From positions 46,014 through 110,013 of the forward strand of contig NZ_JACJTT010000014.1 of NCBI RefSeq assembly GCF_014698825.1: a DNA stretch of 64,000 nucleotides, in the 5' to 3' direction. The notes under the pieces are model-generated. The model was given only the letters and a program-made list of their open reading frames with translations, had not been told where the DNA came from and did not search any database. This DNA is from Richelia sinica FACHB-800 (GTDB lineage: Bacteria; Cyanobacteriota; Cyanobacteriia; Cyanobacteriales; Nostocaceae). The position numbers and the translations under genes are program-made. Below, piece after piece: positions 35,995-45,344 of this stretch (the first letter of the stretch is position 1; each line of letters starts with the position of its first letter).

Positions 35995-37062
35995 ATGCGT
36001 AAATCTGGTTTAATTTTAGCGATCGCCCCCTTAATTTTTGCCCTCAGTGCTTGTAGTAGCGGGTCAGACAAAGCCACAACCACAGCCAGCACCTCAGAAA
36101 CATCAGTGACGCGCGATCGCTGGAACACCATTAAAAACCGTGGCAAACTCATCTGCGGTGTGAGTGGTGAATTACCAGGATTTAGCTTTGTAGGTACAGA
36201 CGGCAAGTATAGTGGAATTGATGTAGATGTGTGTCGAGCGATCGCATCTGCTGCATTTGACAACCCCGAAGCCGTAGAATACCGCAACCTCAACGCCAAA
36301 GAACGATTCACAGCCCTGCAAACTGGAGAAATCGACGTTCTCAGCCGTAACACTAGCTGGACATTCAGCCGTGACACCTCCCAAGGATTAGATTTTGCCC
36401 CCGTAGTCTTTTATGACGGACAAGGGGTGATGGTTCGCAAAAATAGCAACATCAAATCCCTTACAGACCTGAAAGACAAAGCTATTTGTGTCCAGACTGG
36501 AACCACCACCGAACAAAACCTAGCCGACCAAATGCGGAAACGGGGTATCACCTACAAACCCGTCGTCTTTGAAGATGTCAATATTGCCTTTGCCACCTAT
36601 GCAGAAGGAAGATGTGACGGAATAACCGCAGACCGTTCCGCCTTAGTTTCTCGACGCACCACCCTACCCAACCCTGACGATAACCAAATTCTCGACGAAG
36701 TTATCTCCTCAGAACCCCTAGCACCAGCCGTCAGCAAAGGAGATACTAAATGGTCAGATATCGTCAAATGGACAGTTTATGCCCTCATCAAAGCTGAAGA
36801 ATTGGGCATTAACTCACAAAATCTCAGCACCTTTATCACCAGCACCGACCCAGACATCAAAAGGTTTTTAGGTACAGAAGGCAATATGGGTGAAGGACTC
36901 GGTTTAAGCAAAGATTTCGCCGCCAAAATCGTCAAACACGTTGGTAACTACAGCGAAATCTACGATCGCAATCTTGGCAATAAAACAAAACTCAATCTAG
37001 CCCGTGGACAAAATCAACTCTGGTCAAAAGGCGGCCTCCTCTACTCTCCACCCTTCCGATAA
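35995..37062 (+). CDS. natF: Amino-acid ABC transporter binding lipoprotein (NatF-like)
   Basis: A 355-residue AapJ/BztA-type binding protein. From the ATG at 35995 it has a lipoprotein signal with lipobox LSAC, acylated Cys20, followed by a Ser/Thr-rich linker. The binding domain includes GVSGELPGFSFVGTDGKYSG and a second-lobe AICVQTGTTTEQNLAD. With NatG, NatH and BgtA it would import acidic and neutral polar amino acids, such as glutamate, aspartate or glutamine. An upstream GTG at 35983 overlaps the SDR stop and is less likely. Confidence 0.85.
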   Translation: MRKSGLILAIAPLIFALSACSSGSDKATTTASTSETSVTRDRWNTIKNRGKLICGVSGELPGFSFVGTDGKYSGIDVDVCRAIASAAFDNPEAVEYRNLNAKERFTALQTGEIDVLSRNTSWTFSRDTSQGLDFAPVVFYDGQGVMVRKNSNIKSLTDLKDKAICVQTGTTTEQNLADQMRKRGITYKPVVFEDVNIAFATYAEGRCDGITADRSALVSRRTTLPNPDDNQILDEVISSEPLAPAVSKGDTKWSDIVKWTVYALIKAEELGINSQNLSTFITSTDPDIKRFLGTEGNMGEGLGLSKDFAAKIVKHVGNYSEIYDRNLGNKTKLNLARGQNQLWSKGGLLYSPPFR

Positions 37063-37121
37063 TAACTCTTGCCTTCCTCTCTGCGCCTTTGCGTGAGGTA
37101 ATTTCTTATCACCATATTGGT

Positions 37122-38024
37122 ATGCCTAAACCACGACCTTGGCAAATCATCAGCCAAATCATCGCTGTCCTGTTAGCAATCACCATCATAGCCATACTAT
37201 GGAATAACCTGAACCGCAACTTACAACAACTAGGTATACAATTTGGCTTTGATTTTCTCAACCAACAAGCCTCTTTTGACATTGGCGAAAAAATCATCAA
37301 CTACAGCCCAACAGATACCTATAGCCGTGCTTTGTGGGTAGGGCTAATTAACTCTTTGCGTGTAGCTATTACAGGAATTATTCTCACCACCATTGTTGGG
37401 ATGACTGCGGGGATTGCTCGTTTATCAGATAATTGGCTAGTACGGAACATCAGCGCCGTTTACGTTGAAATCTTCCGCAACACACCCTTATTACTACAAT
37501 TGCTGTTTTGGTACTTTGCAGTGTTTCTGGCTTTTCCCAAAGCAGAAAATAAAATTTCCCTTGGAGGCTTATTTTATTTCAGTCAAAACGGTATAGAACT
37601 ACCAGGAGTTAACTTTTCTCCAGAGTTTTCCGCGTTGCTGTTGGGGTTAACATTTTACACAGGTGCGTTTATTGCTGAGATTGTCAGGGGTGGAATTCAA
37701 TCCGTACCCAAGGGACAATGGGAAGCAGCGCGATCGCTGGGACTCAAACCTAGTTTAGCCATGCGGCTAGTGATTTTTCCCCAAGCCTTACGGGTTATAG
37801 TTCCTCCACTCACCAGTCAATATCTGAATTTAACCAAAAACTCCAGTTTAGCGATCGCTATTGGTTATCCTGACATGTATTTTGTTGCTTCTACCACCTT
37901 TAACCAAACAGGAAAAGCCGTAGAAGTGATGTTATTACTTATCCTCACCTACTTAACCCTGAGCTTAACCATATCTGTAATCATGAACTTATTTAACCGC
38001 ACCGTAAAAATAAAAGAAAGATGA
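37122..38024 (+). CDS. natG: Amino-acid ABC transporter permease (NatG-like)
   Basis: A permease of the His/Glu/Gln type, about 300 residues from the ATG at 37122; a longer version from 37089 has a poor start context. The large periplasmic loop (about 30-80) is typical of AapQ/BztB. The cytoplasmic EAA loop reads VPKGQWEAARSLGLKPSLAM near 220-240. It pairs with NatH and BgtA. It lies 60 bp after natF, in the same direction. It would form half of the membrane channel. Confidence 0.85.
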   Translation: MPKPRPWQIISQIIAVLLAITIIAILWNNLNRNLQQLGIQFGFDFLNQQASFDIGEKIINYSPTDTYSRALWVGLINSLRVAITGIILTTIVGMTAGIARLSDNWLVRNISAVYVEIFRNTPLLLQLLFWYFAVFLAFPKAENKISLGGLFYFSQNGIELPGVNFSPEFSALLLGLTFYTGAFIAEIVRGGIQSVPKGQWEAARSLGLKPSLAMRLVIFPQALRVIVPPLTSQYLNLTKNSSLAIAIGYPDMYFVASTTFNQTGKAVEVMLLLILTYLTLSLTISVIMNLFNRTVKIKER

Positions 38025-38163
38025 GTAAATAATAAAATGGATGATAATCATAATTTTCTAGAAAATCGAGCAACAAGCTGGTTTAAACCAGGTGAATAAA
38101 AATTTGTACCAGCGATAATTGATTATTGAAATAGAACCAACATAAACAGTTTATTCAAATATA

Positions 38164-38197
38164 TTAAAAAAATTGCGGCGGAAAATCCCCACCGCAA
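38164..38197 (-). terminator. Terminator of the secreted-protein gene
   Basis: TTGCGG (38173-38178) pairs with CCGCAA (38192-38197). On the minus strand the stem is followed by seven T residues (plus-strand A-run at 38166-38172). Confidence 0.75.
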
Positions 38198-38216
38198 GCA
38201 AAGATATGAAACAAGT

Positions 38217-38777
38217 TTACAGGGGTCTGGCGCTATTTTTTAACTCATTCCAAGCCTTCACCACTGCACTTAATTGATTGGGTAAGCCCCCTTGAGAAAT
38301 ATCGTTGTATTGAGTTGTTGCTGATTGACTGCTGAGGGTGTAGGTAATAAAATCAGCCGCACCACTAGGCGCTGGATAACTTAAGTTGTTGTATTTCTCA
38401 AAATTCTTCTTATTCAGCAATTTTTTAAATTGTTTTACTTGTTCTACAGGCACACGGCGAACACTACGTTCTGAATCATTAGCATCACCAATGCGAACCC
38501 GATTCAAAAGACCATCATTTAATAATACAGTTTCATAAACGGCTCCGGCAAAACCACCGCTAGAAATCTCTCTAAATACAACACCAGCATCTAAAGGAGA
38601 TGGTAATTGATCTTTAGGAATGGGTACGGGCTGAATTTTATTAGCTTTAACAGTAATAACCTGAGGGTTAATTTTATTAGCTAAAGCAGTGGTACTATTA
38701 ATCAATGTCAGTCCACCAGCTAGCGATAAAAATGCAGTTAATGTTAAAGTAGAACCAATCTGTTTGCGGTTATTCAT
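38217..38777 (-). CDS. Secreted hypothetical protein inside the nat cluster
   Basis: A 186-residue protein with a signal peptide of about 34 residues (cleavage near TTALANK) and a mature domain rich in hydrophobic and polar beta patterns (VFREISSGGFAGAVYETVLLNDG). No known family was recognised. It lies on the opposite strand between natG and natH, which in Anabaena are, as I recall, adjacent. It carries its own terminator, so it looks like an insertion that split the transporter unit. Start ATG 38777. Confidence 0.65.
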   Translation of the reverse strand: MNNRKQIGSTLTLTAFLSLAGGLTLINSTTALANKINPQVITVKANKIQPVPIPKDQLPSPLDAGVVFREISSGGFAGAVYETVLLNDGLLNRVRIGDANDSERSVRRVPVEQVKQFKKLLNKKNFEKYNNLSYPAPSGAADFITYTLSSQSATTQYNDISQGGLPNQLSAVVKAWNELKNSARPL

Positions 38778-39235
38778 GATTTTTTCAGAAGTTTATTACA
38801 AAAAAACAACCGAGTCAATAATGAAAAGTTTTTCATGTGCTCTTATTTATGATAATTTATTACAAGCAAAAATTACCCCATTCACAAGTTTAATAGCTTT
38901 TTCTAGCTTTTTAGTTGGTAGTGTGTAGTTGCTGGTATCATCTAGGCTGTTCATGAAAAATCCTGTATTTTCATGGAGAAATTTATCAAATTTGAAAAAT
39001 TATTCCCATTCAAGCTATTGATCAAGAATTAAAAAAAAATTAAGATATTTTACTCAATGTGAGCATGGCGTAATTGCTCACCAAACTTACAAATTTTCCC
39101 TTAGCGGGTCAATCTCTATCTATTTTGCCAATCTGTTTGTGTAAACCTGGGACAAAAATTACCAGTCCTCCCTCAAATTTCAACTTCGGTCAGCATCACA
39201 CCACATCCTTAATGAAGTCTAATCGCTAATGACCA
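38778..39235. other. Intergenic region upstream of natH
   Basis: 458 AT-rich bp with no real gene. Promoters for the secreted protein (minus) and for natH (plus) are expected. Nothing specific was recognised. Confidence 0.4.
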
Positions 39236-40258
39236 ATGACTAAAATATCCTGGTTGCATAAAAACCTATTTAATACTTGGTACAACAGCTTATTAACTGT
39301 TTTATCTTTAATATTGATATTTTGGATAACTAAAGGAATATTAACTTGGGCATTTACCCAAGCACAATGGCAAGTCATTCAAGCTAACATTCATTTATTT
39401 TTAGTTGGTAGATACCCCCAAACTTTATATTGGCGAATTTGGATAATTTTATTCATAGTTGTTACTCTTAGCATTATCACTTGGGCAGGATTTACAGGCT
39501 TATTTATTTCTAAAAAAATATCCCAAAGCATCACACCTTGGCTATCTCCCCTTTGGTTATTATCCTTCCCCATTATTTGGTGGTTAATTGGTGGTGGATT
39601 AGGTTTAGAATCTGTATCAACTAACCTCTGGAACGGCTTATTACTCACCTTACTGATGGCAGCAGTAAGTATTGTACTATCCTTTCCCATGGGCGTTTTA
39701 TTAGCTTTAGGGAGAACTAGCAATTTACCAGTAGTACGTTGGTTTTCTATTCTTTATATTGAAATCATTCGAGGAGTTCCACTGATTGGAATCTTATTCC
39801 TAGCTCAAGTTATGTTACCTTTATTTTTACCCAGCGACTTACGTTTAGATAGATTGCTACGAGGAATCGCGGGACTAGTCTTATTCAGTGCTGCTTACAT
39901 GGCAGAAAACGTGCGCGGAGGACTGCAATCAATACCCAGAGAACAAATTGAAGCAGCAAAAGCCTTAGGATTAAATCCACCATTAATAGTCATATTAATT
40001 ATCTTACCTCAAGCTTTACGGGCTGTAATTCCTGCCATCGTCGGTCAATTTATCGGCTTATTTAAAGATACTTCTCTGTTATCCTTAGTAGGACTAGTTG
40101 AACTGACAGGTATTGCCCGTTCTATTTTGGCACAACCAAGATTTCTTGGTCGTTATGCAGAAGTCTATATTTTTATAGGTTTTATTTATTGGTTATTTTG
40201 CTATTCCATGTCCTTAGCTGCCAGAAAATTAGAAAGACAATTAAGTAATAATCATTAG
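39236..40258 (+). CDS. natH: Amino-acid ABC transporter permease (NatH-like)
   Basis: A 340-residue permease with about eight hydrophobic segments and an extended N-terminal part, typical of the AapM/BztC type. The EAA loop is IPREQIEAAKALGLNPPLIV near 236-256, in the usual C-terminal position. It forms the second half of the channel with NatG. ATG at 39236. The ATPase gene bgtA starts 18 bp after its stop, so these two are co-transcribed, but they are now separated from natF-natG by about 1.2 kb. Confidence 0.87.
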   Translation: MTKISWLHKNLFNTWYNSLLTVLSLILIFWITKGILTWAFTQAQWQVIQANIHLFLVGRYPQTLYWRIWIILFIVVTLSIITWAGFTGLFISKKISQSITPWLSPLWLLSFPIIWWLIGGGLGLESVSTNLWNGLLLTLLMAAVSIVLSFPMGVLLALGRTSNLPVVRWFSILYIEIIRGVPLIGILFLAQVMLPLFLPSDLRLDRLLRGIAGLVLFSAAYMAENVRGGLQSIPREQIEAAKALGLNPPLIVILIILPQALRAVIPAIVGQFIGLFKDTSLLSLVGLVELTGIARSILAQPRFLGRYAEVYIFIGFIYWLFCYSMSLAARKLERQLSNNH

Positions 40259-40276
40259 TCATTAATATTTAAAAGT

Positions 40277-41017
40277 ATGGTAGAAACAACACCCATTATA
40301 ATTGCTGAAGATGTTCATAAATGGTATGGTAAATTTCATGTTTTGAAAGGAGCAAGTTTAACCGTTAATCGTGGCGAAGTTGTAGTGTTAATGGGTCCTT
40401 CTGGCTCTGGAAAATCTACCTTTATTCGTACTTTTAATGGACTAGAAGAATATCAACAAGGCAAAATCACTATTGATGGTATTACCATCAGTAATAACTT
40501 GCGAAATATTGAAACCATTCGCCAAGAAGTAGGGATGGTTTTTCAACAATTCAACTTATTTCCCCATTTAACCGTACTACAAAATATCACCTTAGCACCT
40601 CTGTGGGTGCGTCGCTGGTCAAAGTCAAAAGCTGAAGCATTGGCAATGCAATTGTTAGAAAGAGTAGGTATTTTAGAACAAGCGCAAAAATATCCAGGAC
40701 AATTATCTGGTGGTCAACAACAACGAGTTGCTATAGCCCGTGCTTTAGCTATGCAACCAAAAATTATGCTATTTGATGAACCTACCTCCGCTTTAGACCC
40801 CGAAATGGTGAGGGAAGTATTAGATGTGATGCGAAATCTTGCCAGTGAAGGGATGACAATGGTAGTCGTCACCCATGAAGTAGGATTTGCCCGTGAAGTT
40901 GCAGATCGAGTTATTCTCATGGATAGTGGTTCTCTAGTAGAATCAGGCAGTCCTGAAACCTTTTTTACTAATCCTCAAGAAGAAAGAACCCGCAAATTTT
41001 TATCACAAATTATCTAA
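40277..41017 (+). CDS. bgtA: Amino-acid ABC transporter ATPase (BgtA-like)
   Basis: A 246-residue ABC ATPase of the polar amino-acid class. Walker [10 protein letters not shown] (about 38-46), Q-loop [16 protein letters not shown], signature LSGGQQQR (about 142-149), Walker [13 protein letters not shown] and the switch His in VVTHEV. In Anabaena, BgtA energises both the NatFGH and the Bgt basic-amino-acid/glutamine systems, so one ATPase may serve several permeases. It ends the natH-bgtA pair. Confidence 0.92.
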   Translation: MVETTPIIIAEDVHKWYGKFHVLKGASLTVNRGEVVVLMGPSGSGKSTFIRTFNGLEEYQQGKITIDGITISNNLRNIETIRQEVGMVFQQFNLFPHLTVLQNITLAPLWVRRWSKSKAEALAMQLLERVGILEQAQKYPGQLSGGQQQRVAIARALAMQPKIMLFDEPTSALDPEMVREVLDVMRNLASEGMTMVVVTHEVGFAREVADRVILMDSGSLVESGSPETFFTNPQEERTRKFLSQII

Positions 41018-41277
41018 AAAATCTGCCTTTTTATGGGCAAGTATTGACCATCAGCCTAGACATTTTTATTAACTATGTCCAAAACATAACAATAATATAA
41101 AATTACTTATATTTTTATACTACGGTAAATTGATCGATTTAACGTAGTTTTGCTATAAAGCAAGTAGCGGTTTCAAAAAGAATAACGAAACTTTATAGGC
41201 ATATTTCACAATACCCGCCCTTCAAGCTGGACACCATTGTACAGCGTTAGTTTTATTGAATTCCCCATTTTTTAGCC

Positions 41278-42321
41278 ATGAAAATTCCATTTTTACCACA
41301 GCGTCGGACATTTTTAAAACGCCTGACTCAATACTCACTTCTAGGACTATTTGCTTTATCTGCGCCTTTAGCAAGTATTAATTTGCAAGCGACCCAAGCG
41401 CAAACGAAACCAGGATTTAGTTCTAAAGTAATTAACTTGGCTTATCAAACTTCTGGTGATATTGTTAAAGTTAAAAGAGTGGTTGAGCCTCGTTTGCAGG
41501 CATTAGGTGTAAAAGTCAATTGGGTTGGGCCATTTCCAGCCGGTCCACAACTAATAGAAGCGATGAATGCAGGTCGAGTTGATATTGGTACTGTGGGAGA
41601 AACACCACCAATTTTTTCTCAAGCAGCTGGTATTACTGAAGTAATTTACATAGCTGGACGTGTTCCTAGTAGAGGACTTGGACAAGGTATTATAGTTCGA
41701 GCTAATTCTCCCATTAAAAAATTAGCAGATATCAAAGGAAAAAAAGTTGCTTTTCAGCGCGGTTCCAATGCCCATTATTTACTAGCAAAAGCTTTAAAAG
41801 AAGTAGGTTTGAAAATTTCGGATGTGAAAGTCGTGGGGCTAACACCTTCAGAAGCCCGTGACGCTTTTGTTCAGGACAAAGTAGAAGTGTGGGTAGGTGG
41901 TGATCCATTTTTAGCTCTTGTGGAGAAAACGATTCCGATTCGTAATTTGAGAAACGCATCAGGAATCAACACTCTGGGCGGATTTTATTTAGGTAGGCGT
42001 GATTTTGTCACCAAAAATCCTGAATTGGTCAGAATTTTCTTAGAAGAAGCAGACAAGATTGGAGAATGGGCTGATAAGAATCCCAAAGAAGTTGCAAAGG
42101 CTTTTGCACCTGAATTAAAAATAGATCAATCTATTTTAGAAACAGTGGCACGTCGGCGGACATATCGGTTAAGAAGACTCACATCGGCTATTATTGCTGA
42201 ACAACAACGTGTTGCAGATTTTTATTTTGAGGAAAAGGTTATACCCCGCAAAATTAGAGTTAAAGATGCGACTCTACCACCGCAACTAGCTGATGCTATT
42301 ACACCTAAAAGGCTGAAGTAA
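41278..42321 (+). CDS. Aliphatic sulfonate-type ABC binding protein, orphan
   Basis: A 347-residue binding protein of the SsuA type. An N-terminal QRRTFLKR followed by a hydrophobic stretch (about 18-37) looks like a Tat-type signal, with cleavage near TQAQTK. The conserved core includes VDIGTVGETPPIFSQAAG near 100 and AFQRGSNAHYLLAKAL near 160. The likely ligands are alkanesulfonates or taurine-like compounds. No SsuB or SsuC gene is adjacent. The ATG at 41278 is used. Confidence 0.85.
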   Translation: MKIPFLPQRRTFLKRLTQYSLLGLFALSAPLASINLQATQAQTKPGFSSKVINLAYQTSGDIVKVKRVVEPRLQALGVKVNWVGPFPAGPQLIEAMNAGRVDIGTVGETPPIFSQAAGITEVIYIAGRVPSRGLGQGIIVRANSPIKKLADIKGKKVAFQRGSNAHYLLAKALKEVGLKISDVKVVGLTPSEARDAFVQDKVEVWVGGDPFLALVEKTIPIRNLRNASGINTLGGFYLGRRDFVTKNPELVRIFLEEADKIGEWADKNPKEVAKAFAPELKIDQSILETVARRRTYRLRRLTSAIIAEQQRVADFYFEEKVIPRKIRVKDATLPPQLADAITPKRLK

Positions 42322-42379
42322 TTTTGCTGTTAATATCTATCAGCCGCGCTGGTAAATATACAGCAAATTCCCTCCTATT

Positions 42380-42412
42380 GAGGTATAAATGGGCAGGATA
42401 AATGCCCACCTC
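42380..42412. repeat. Hairpin repeat after the binding-protein gene
   Basis: TGGGCA (42390-42395) pairs with TGCCCA (42403-42408) inside outer arms GAGGT and ACCTC. It lies between two convergent genes and may act as a terminator. Confidence 0.55.
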
Positions 42413-42530
42413 ACGAAATTTTTAAGAATAATATTGATTTGATTATATTAGATATTTCTCCACAAGAATGTAGAGGTTTTATATTTAACTATCAAGGTAA
42501 TGGAAAGCACATATTTAATTTCACTAGAGT

Positions 42531-43730
42531 CTATTTAACTAAACCTAATGTCATTCCAGCAAACCCAATTAAACCACTACCTAGAACTAACCAAGCTGCG
42601 TTGACACGGTAGCGAGTAATCAATACTGTGGAGATAAGTGCGATCGCTATGCCGAAAATATCCAGATATGGTGACTTTGCTATCGTTAAGGTAGCTACTG
42701 CTAGTTGTAAGGTGGCTACAACCATTAATGCTACTGCACTGGCATTGACAGCATCTAAAAAACACTTTGTCCAAGCAGAACTGCGTAACCGGGGAACGAG
42801 AGGATTTAAAGCCGCAACAAATACAAAAGAGGGAAGAAAAATACCCACAGTTGCGACTATGGCACCGGGGATACCAGCTAGAATATAGCCAATGAAGGTA
42901 GCAGTAGACAATACTGGGCCTGGGGTAAACTGACCAATAGCGATCGCATCTAACAACTGTTGTTGTGTCAACCAACCATATTCTTGAACTAATCCTGTTT
43001 GTAAAAAGGCTATAAGCACATAACCACCACCAAACAAAACGCTACCAATTTTGAGAAAAAACCAACCTAATTCCCATAAAGGAATAGAGGTGCTAACTTC
43101 CACTGTGCCAATTGCAGATGTTGTTGGCCAACTGGTGCTAGTTGTTAATAAAGCAATTAATAAGTTGGTTTGGTTTCCTGGTGTTTTGTTTTGATTTCTG
43201 GGGTATAGCCAAATCATTCCTATGAATCCACCCAATAATAATGCCAATACTTCATTGACGTGCAAAACCAATACTACCAACCCAACAGCTATAGCAATAA
43301 TTAATAATTTACGATTTTTTACTGCCTTTTTAGATAATCCCCAAAGTGCATTGAAAATAATAGCCAAAACCGCAGGTTTAATCCCATAAAGTACAGGAGA
43401 AATTTGCGGTAAAGTGCCATAATCAACATAAATCCATGCAAATATACTCGTAATTAAAACTGCAGGTAAAATAAAGGAAACGCCAGCCACAATTAAGCCT
43501 AGCCATCCTGCATAAATATATCCGATATGAATTGCCATTTCTGTGGAATTGGGTCCAGGAATTAAATTCGTGGCACCTAATAAATCTAGAAAATGGTCTG
43601 ATGTCAGCCAGCGACGACGCTTCACAACTTCATCTTCAATCATGGCAATATGGGCAATGGGGCCACCAAAGCCAATCAGACCCAGTTTAAAAAAGAGTGC
43701 TGCTAATTCACCCAATCGACTAAATAACAT
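42531..43730 (-). CDS. chrA: Chromate transporter (CHR family, two-domain)
   Basis: A 399-residue membrane protein built from two homologous halves, each starting with FFKLGLIGFGGPIAH- or FFLKIGSVLFGGGYVLI-like segments and each having a PGP or PGPN motif (LIPGPNSTE near 57; TPGPVLSTATFIGY near 265). The family exports chromate using the proton gradient; sulfate-related anions are possible. It stands alone on the minus strand, 250 bp downstream of the SDR operon. Confidence 0.9.
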   Translation of the reverse strand: MLFSRLGELAALFFKLGLIGFGGPIAHIAMIEDEVVKRRRWLTSDHFLDLLGATNLIPGPNSTEMAIHIGYIYAGWLGLIVAGVSFILPAVLITSIFAWIYVDYGTLPQISPVLYGIKPAVLAIIFNALWGLSKKAVKNRKLLIIAIAVGLVVLVLHVNEVLALLLGGFIGMIWLYPRNQNKTPGNQTNLLIALLTTSTSWPTTSAIGTVEVSTSIPLWELGWFFLKIGSVLFGGGYVLIAFLQTGLVQEYGWLTQQQLLDAIAIGQFTPGPVLSTATFIGYILAGIPGAIVATVGIFLPSFVFVAALNPLVPRLRSSAWTKCFLDAVNASAVALMVVATLQLAVATLTIAKSPYLDIFGIAIALISTVLITRYRVNAAWLVLGSGLIGFAGMTLGLVK

Positions 43731-43847
43731 ACTGTATGCCTAATTTAGTGAATCTCTTAATCAGAAAAAAAAATAGGGTGTTTCCACCCTTATTTTGCCC
43801 TAAAAGACATATTCTACAATGAGATTTTCTCTAGATTTGTAGATATA

Positions 43848-43952
43848 GCAGGTGACAGTTAACAGGTGACAGGTGACAGTGCTAAAAGCCTTTTGCTATC
43901 AAAATTTTAGTGTTAGTTAATGTCCTAACTGCTCTGTCCATTGCTATATAAA
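43848..43952. repeat. Heptamer array with flanking element
   Basis: GCAGGTGACAGTT and AGGTGACAGGTGACAGT units (43848-43880) are followed by an element of about 70 bp containing TAGTTAATGTCCTAACTGC. The same element borders arrays at 54416-54480 and, inverted, at 33158-33180. Confidence 0.8.
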
Positions 43953-43981
43953 ATGTAAACAAGTAAACTTATTATCTGCTA

Positions 43982-44782
43982 CTACACTCCAGGAGTAGAA
44001 CCACCATCAACCTGAATTTCTGCACCGGTGATAGAAGCAGCTAAATCAGAAACTAAAAACAGAGCCAATGAGGCAATTTCTTCAGGATGGACAATTTTTC
44101 CCAAGGGAATAGATTTTACTGCTTGGGCTTGATATTCCTCTACACTGATTCCCAAACTTTGAGCATTTTGGACTGCTAAAGTTTTTGCTCTTTCTGTATC
44201 GGTTAAACCTGGGGAAATAGCATTAATGCGAATATTATCTAGGGCTAATTCCTTAGAAATACCCCGTGTGAAGTTGAGTAGAGCCGCATTAGTTGTTCCT
44301 CCTGGTAAAAAGTTAGGTCGAGGTGTCCGTCCAGCACCACCGATAATATTTACAATTCGTCCATCTTTCTGATTTTTGAAATAGGGTATAACAGTTTTGA
44401 CTAAACGAATGTAACCCAATAATTTTAAATTCCAAGCATCTAAAAAGGCTTCATCACTTAATTCTAAAAATGATCCCGCACGGGCTGAACCAGCATTATT
44501 AATCAAGATATCTACTTTGCTGAATTGTTCTAGCGTTGTAGATACAACTTTTTCCACATCTTCAGCTTTGGTTAAATCGGCACTAATCTCGATTACCTTA
44601 GCCCCGGTGGTAGGTAGAGACTGAATATCGAAAACTGCTTGCTCTAGCCTTTCAGGGTTGCGGGCAGCGATCGCTACATTCACTCCTTCGCTATACAATG
44701 CTTTGGCTGTAGCTAATCCAATTCCCGCACTGCCACCAGTCACAATCGCTGTTTTACCGACAAGATTTAGTTCTAAACTCAT
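43982..44782 (-). CDS. Short-chain dehydrogenase, last gene of the GST operon
   Basis: A 267-residue classical SDR from the ATG at 44782. The longer open frame to 44887 overlaps the previous gene and is unlikely. TGGSAGIG is the cofactor motif, NNAG is near 88 and RNPERL suggests NADP(H). At the catalytic Tyr position it reads PGGTTNAALLNFTRG, so the usual YxxxK is replaced by TNAAL or nearby residues and catalysis is doubtful. The C-terminus ITGAEIQVDGG is typical of the FabG-like group. It follows the DUF442 phosphatase gene by 86 bp. Confidence 0.85.
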   Translation of the reverse strand: MSLELNLVGKTAIVTGGSAGIGLATAKALYSEGVNVAIAARNPERLEQAVFDIQSLPTTGAKVIEISADLTKAEDVEKVVSTTLEQFSKVDILINNAGSARAGSFLELSDEAFLDAWNLKLLGYIRLVKTVIPYFKNQKDGRIVNIIGGAGRTPRPNFLPGGTTNAALLNFTRGISKELALDNIRINAISPGLTDTERAKTLAVQNAQSLGISVEEYQAQAVKSIPLGKIVHPEEIASLALFLVSDLAASITGAEIQVDGGSTPGV

Positions 44783-44867
44783 AGAAACTTTGAGAATTTT
44801 GGTAATGGATTGAAGATAGATTTCACGCCAATTAGAGAAAGGAGCAAAGACGCAAAGTTTCCAACTT

Positions 44868-45308
44868 TTAATCTTGCTTAATTGCAAACTTATCTAACAA
44901 AAATTGCCGCAAATGTGGTTGCTCTAAATTGATACCCAATTCAGTGGCTTTTTTGACTATTTGCTCATAAGTCAAACCGTCATCAATAGCATTGGAGATT
45001 AAAGCAATTCCTCCGGCTCTAGCTCCAGCCGCGCAATGAATAAAAACCGGTTTATGTAAAGCTTTAATCGCTTGAATTGCCTCAGCAGTTAAATGTTGAT
45101 TGGGTATCTGAGGATTTAACGGTACATTTGCATATTCCAGACCCGCAGCTTCTGCTTGTTCTTTTTCATTCTGCAAAAAACCTTGCTCCTCTGGAGAACG
45201 CAAATTCAGAACAGATTTAAATCCCGCAGCAGCTAATTCTGGTATTTGCTCATCAGAAATTTGTCCCGCTACACTCAAATCATCACTAATCTTTTTGAAC
45301 TCGCTCAT
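44868..45308 (-). CDS. DUF442 / beta-lactamase-hydrolase-like phosphatase
   Basis: A 146-residue protein with a tyrosine-phosphatase-like P-loop HCAAGARAG near residue 91 (Cys and Arg in the Cx5R arrangement). The N-terminus VAGQISDEQIPELAAAGFKSVLNLR is typical of the DUF442 family, which sits beside sulfide- and detoxification-related genes in many bacteria. The exact substrate is unknown. The ATG at 45308 has an AGAGGA ribosome site. It is third in an operon of four. Confidence 0.82.
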   Translation of the reverse strand: MSEFKKISDDLSVAGQISDEQIPELAAAGFKSVLNLRSPEEQGFLQNEKEQAEAAGLEYANVPLNPQIPNQHLTAEAIQAIKALHKPVFIHCAAGARAGGIALISNAIDDGLTYEQIVKKATELGINLEQPHLRQFLLDKFAIKQD

Positions 45309-45344
45309 TCTTTCTTTCCTCTGTGTGATTGTGCGTGAGCAAAA

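Noticed and set aside
44783..44887. N-terminal extension of the SDR at 43982
   Set aside because: It overlaps the DUF442 gene and lies before the natural start with the cofactor strand.
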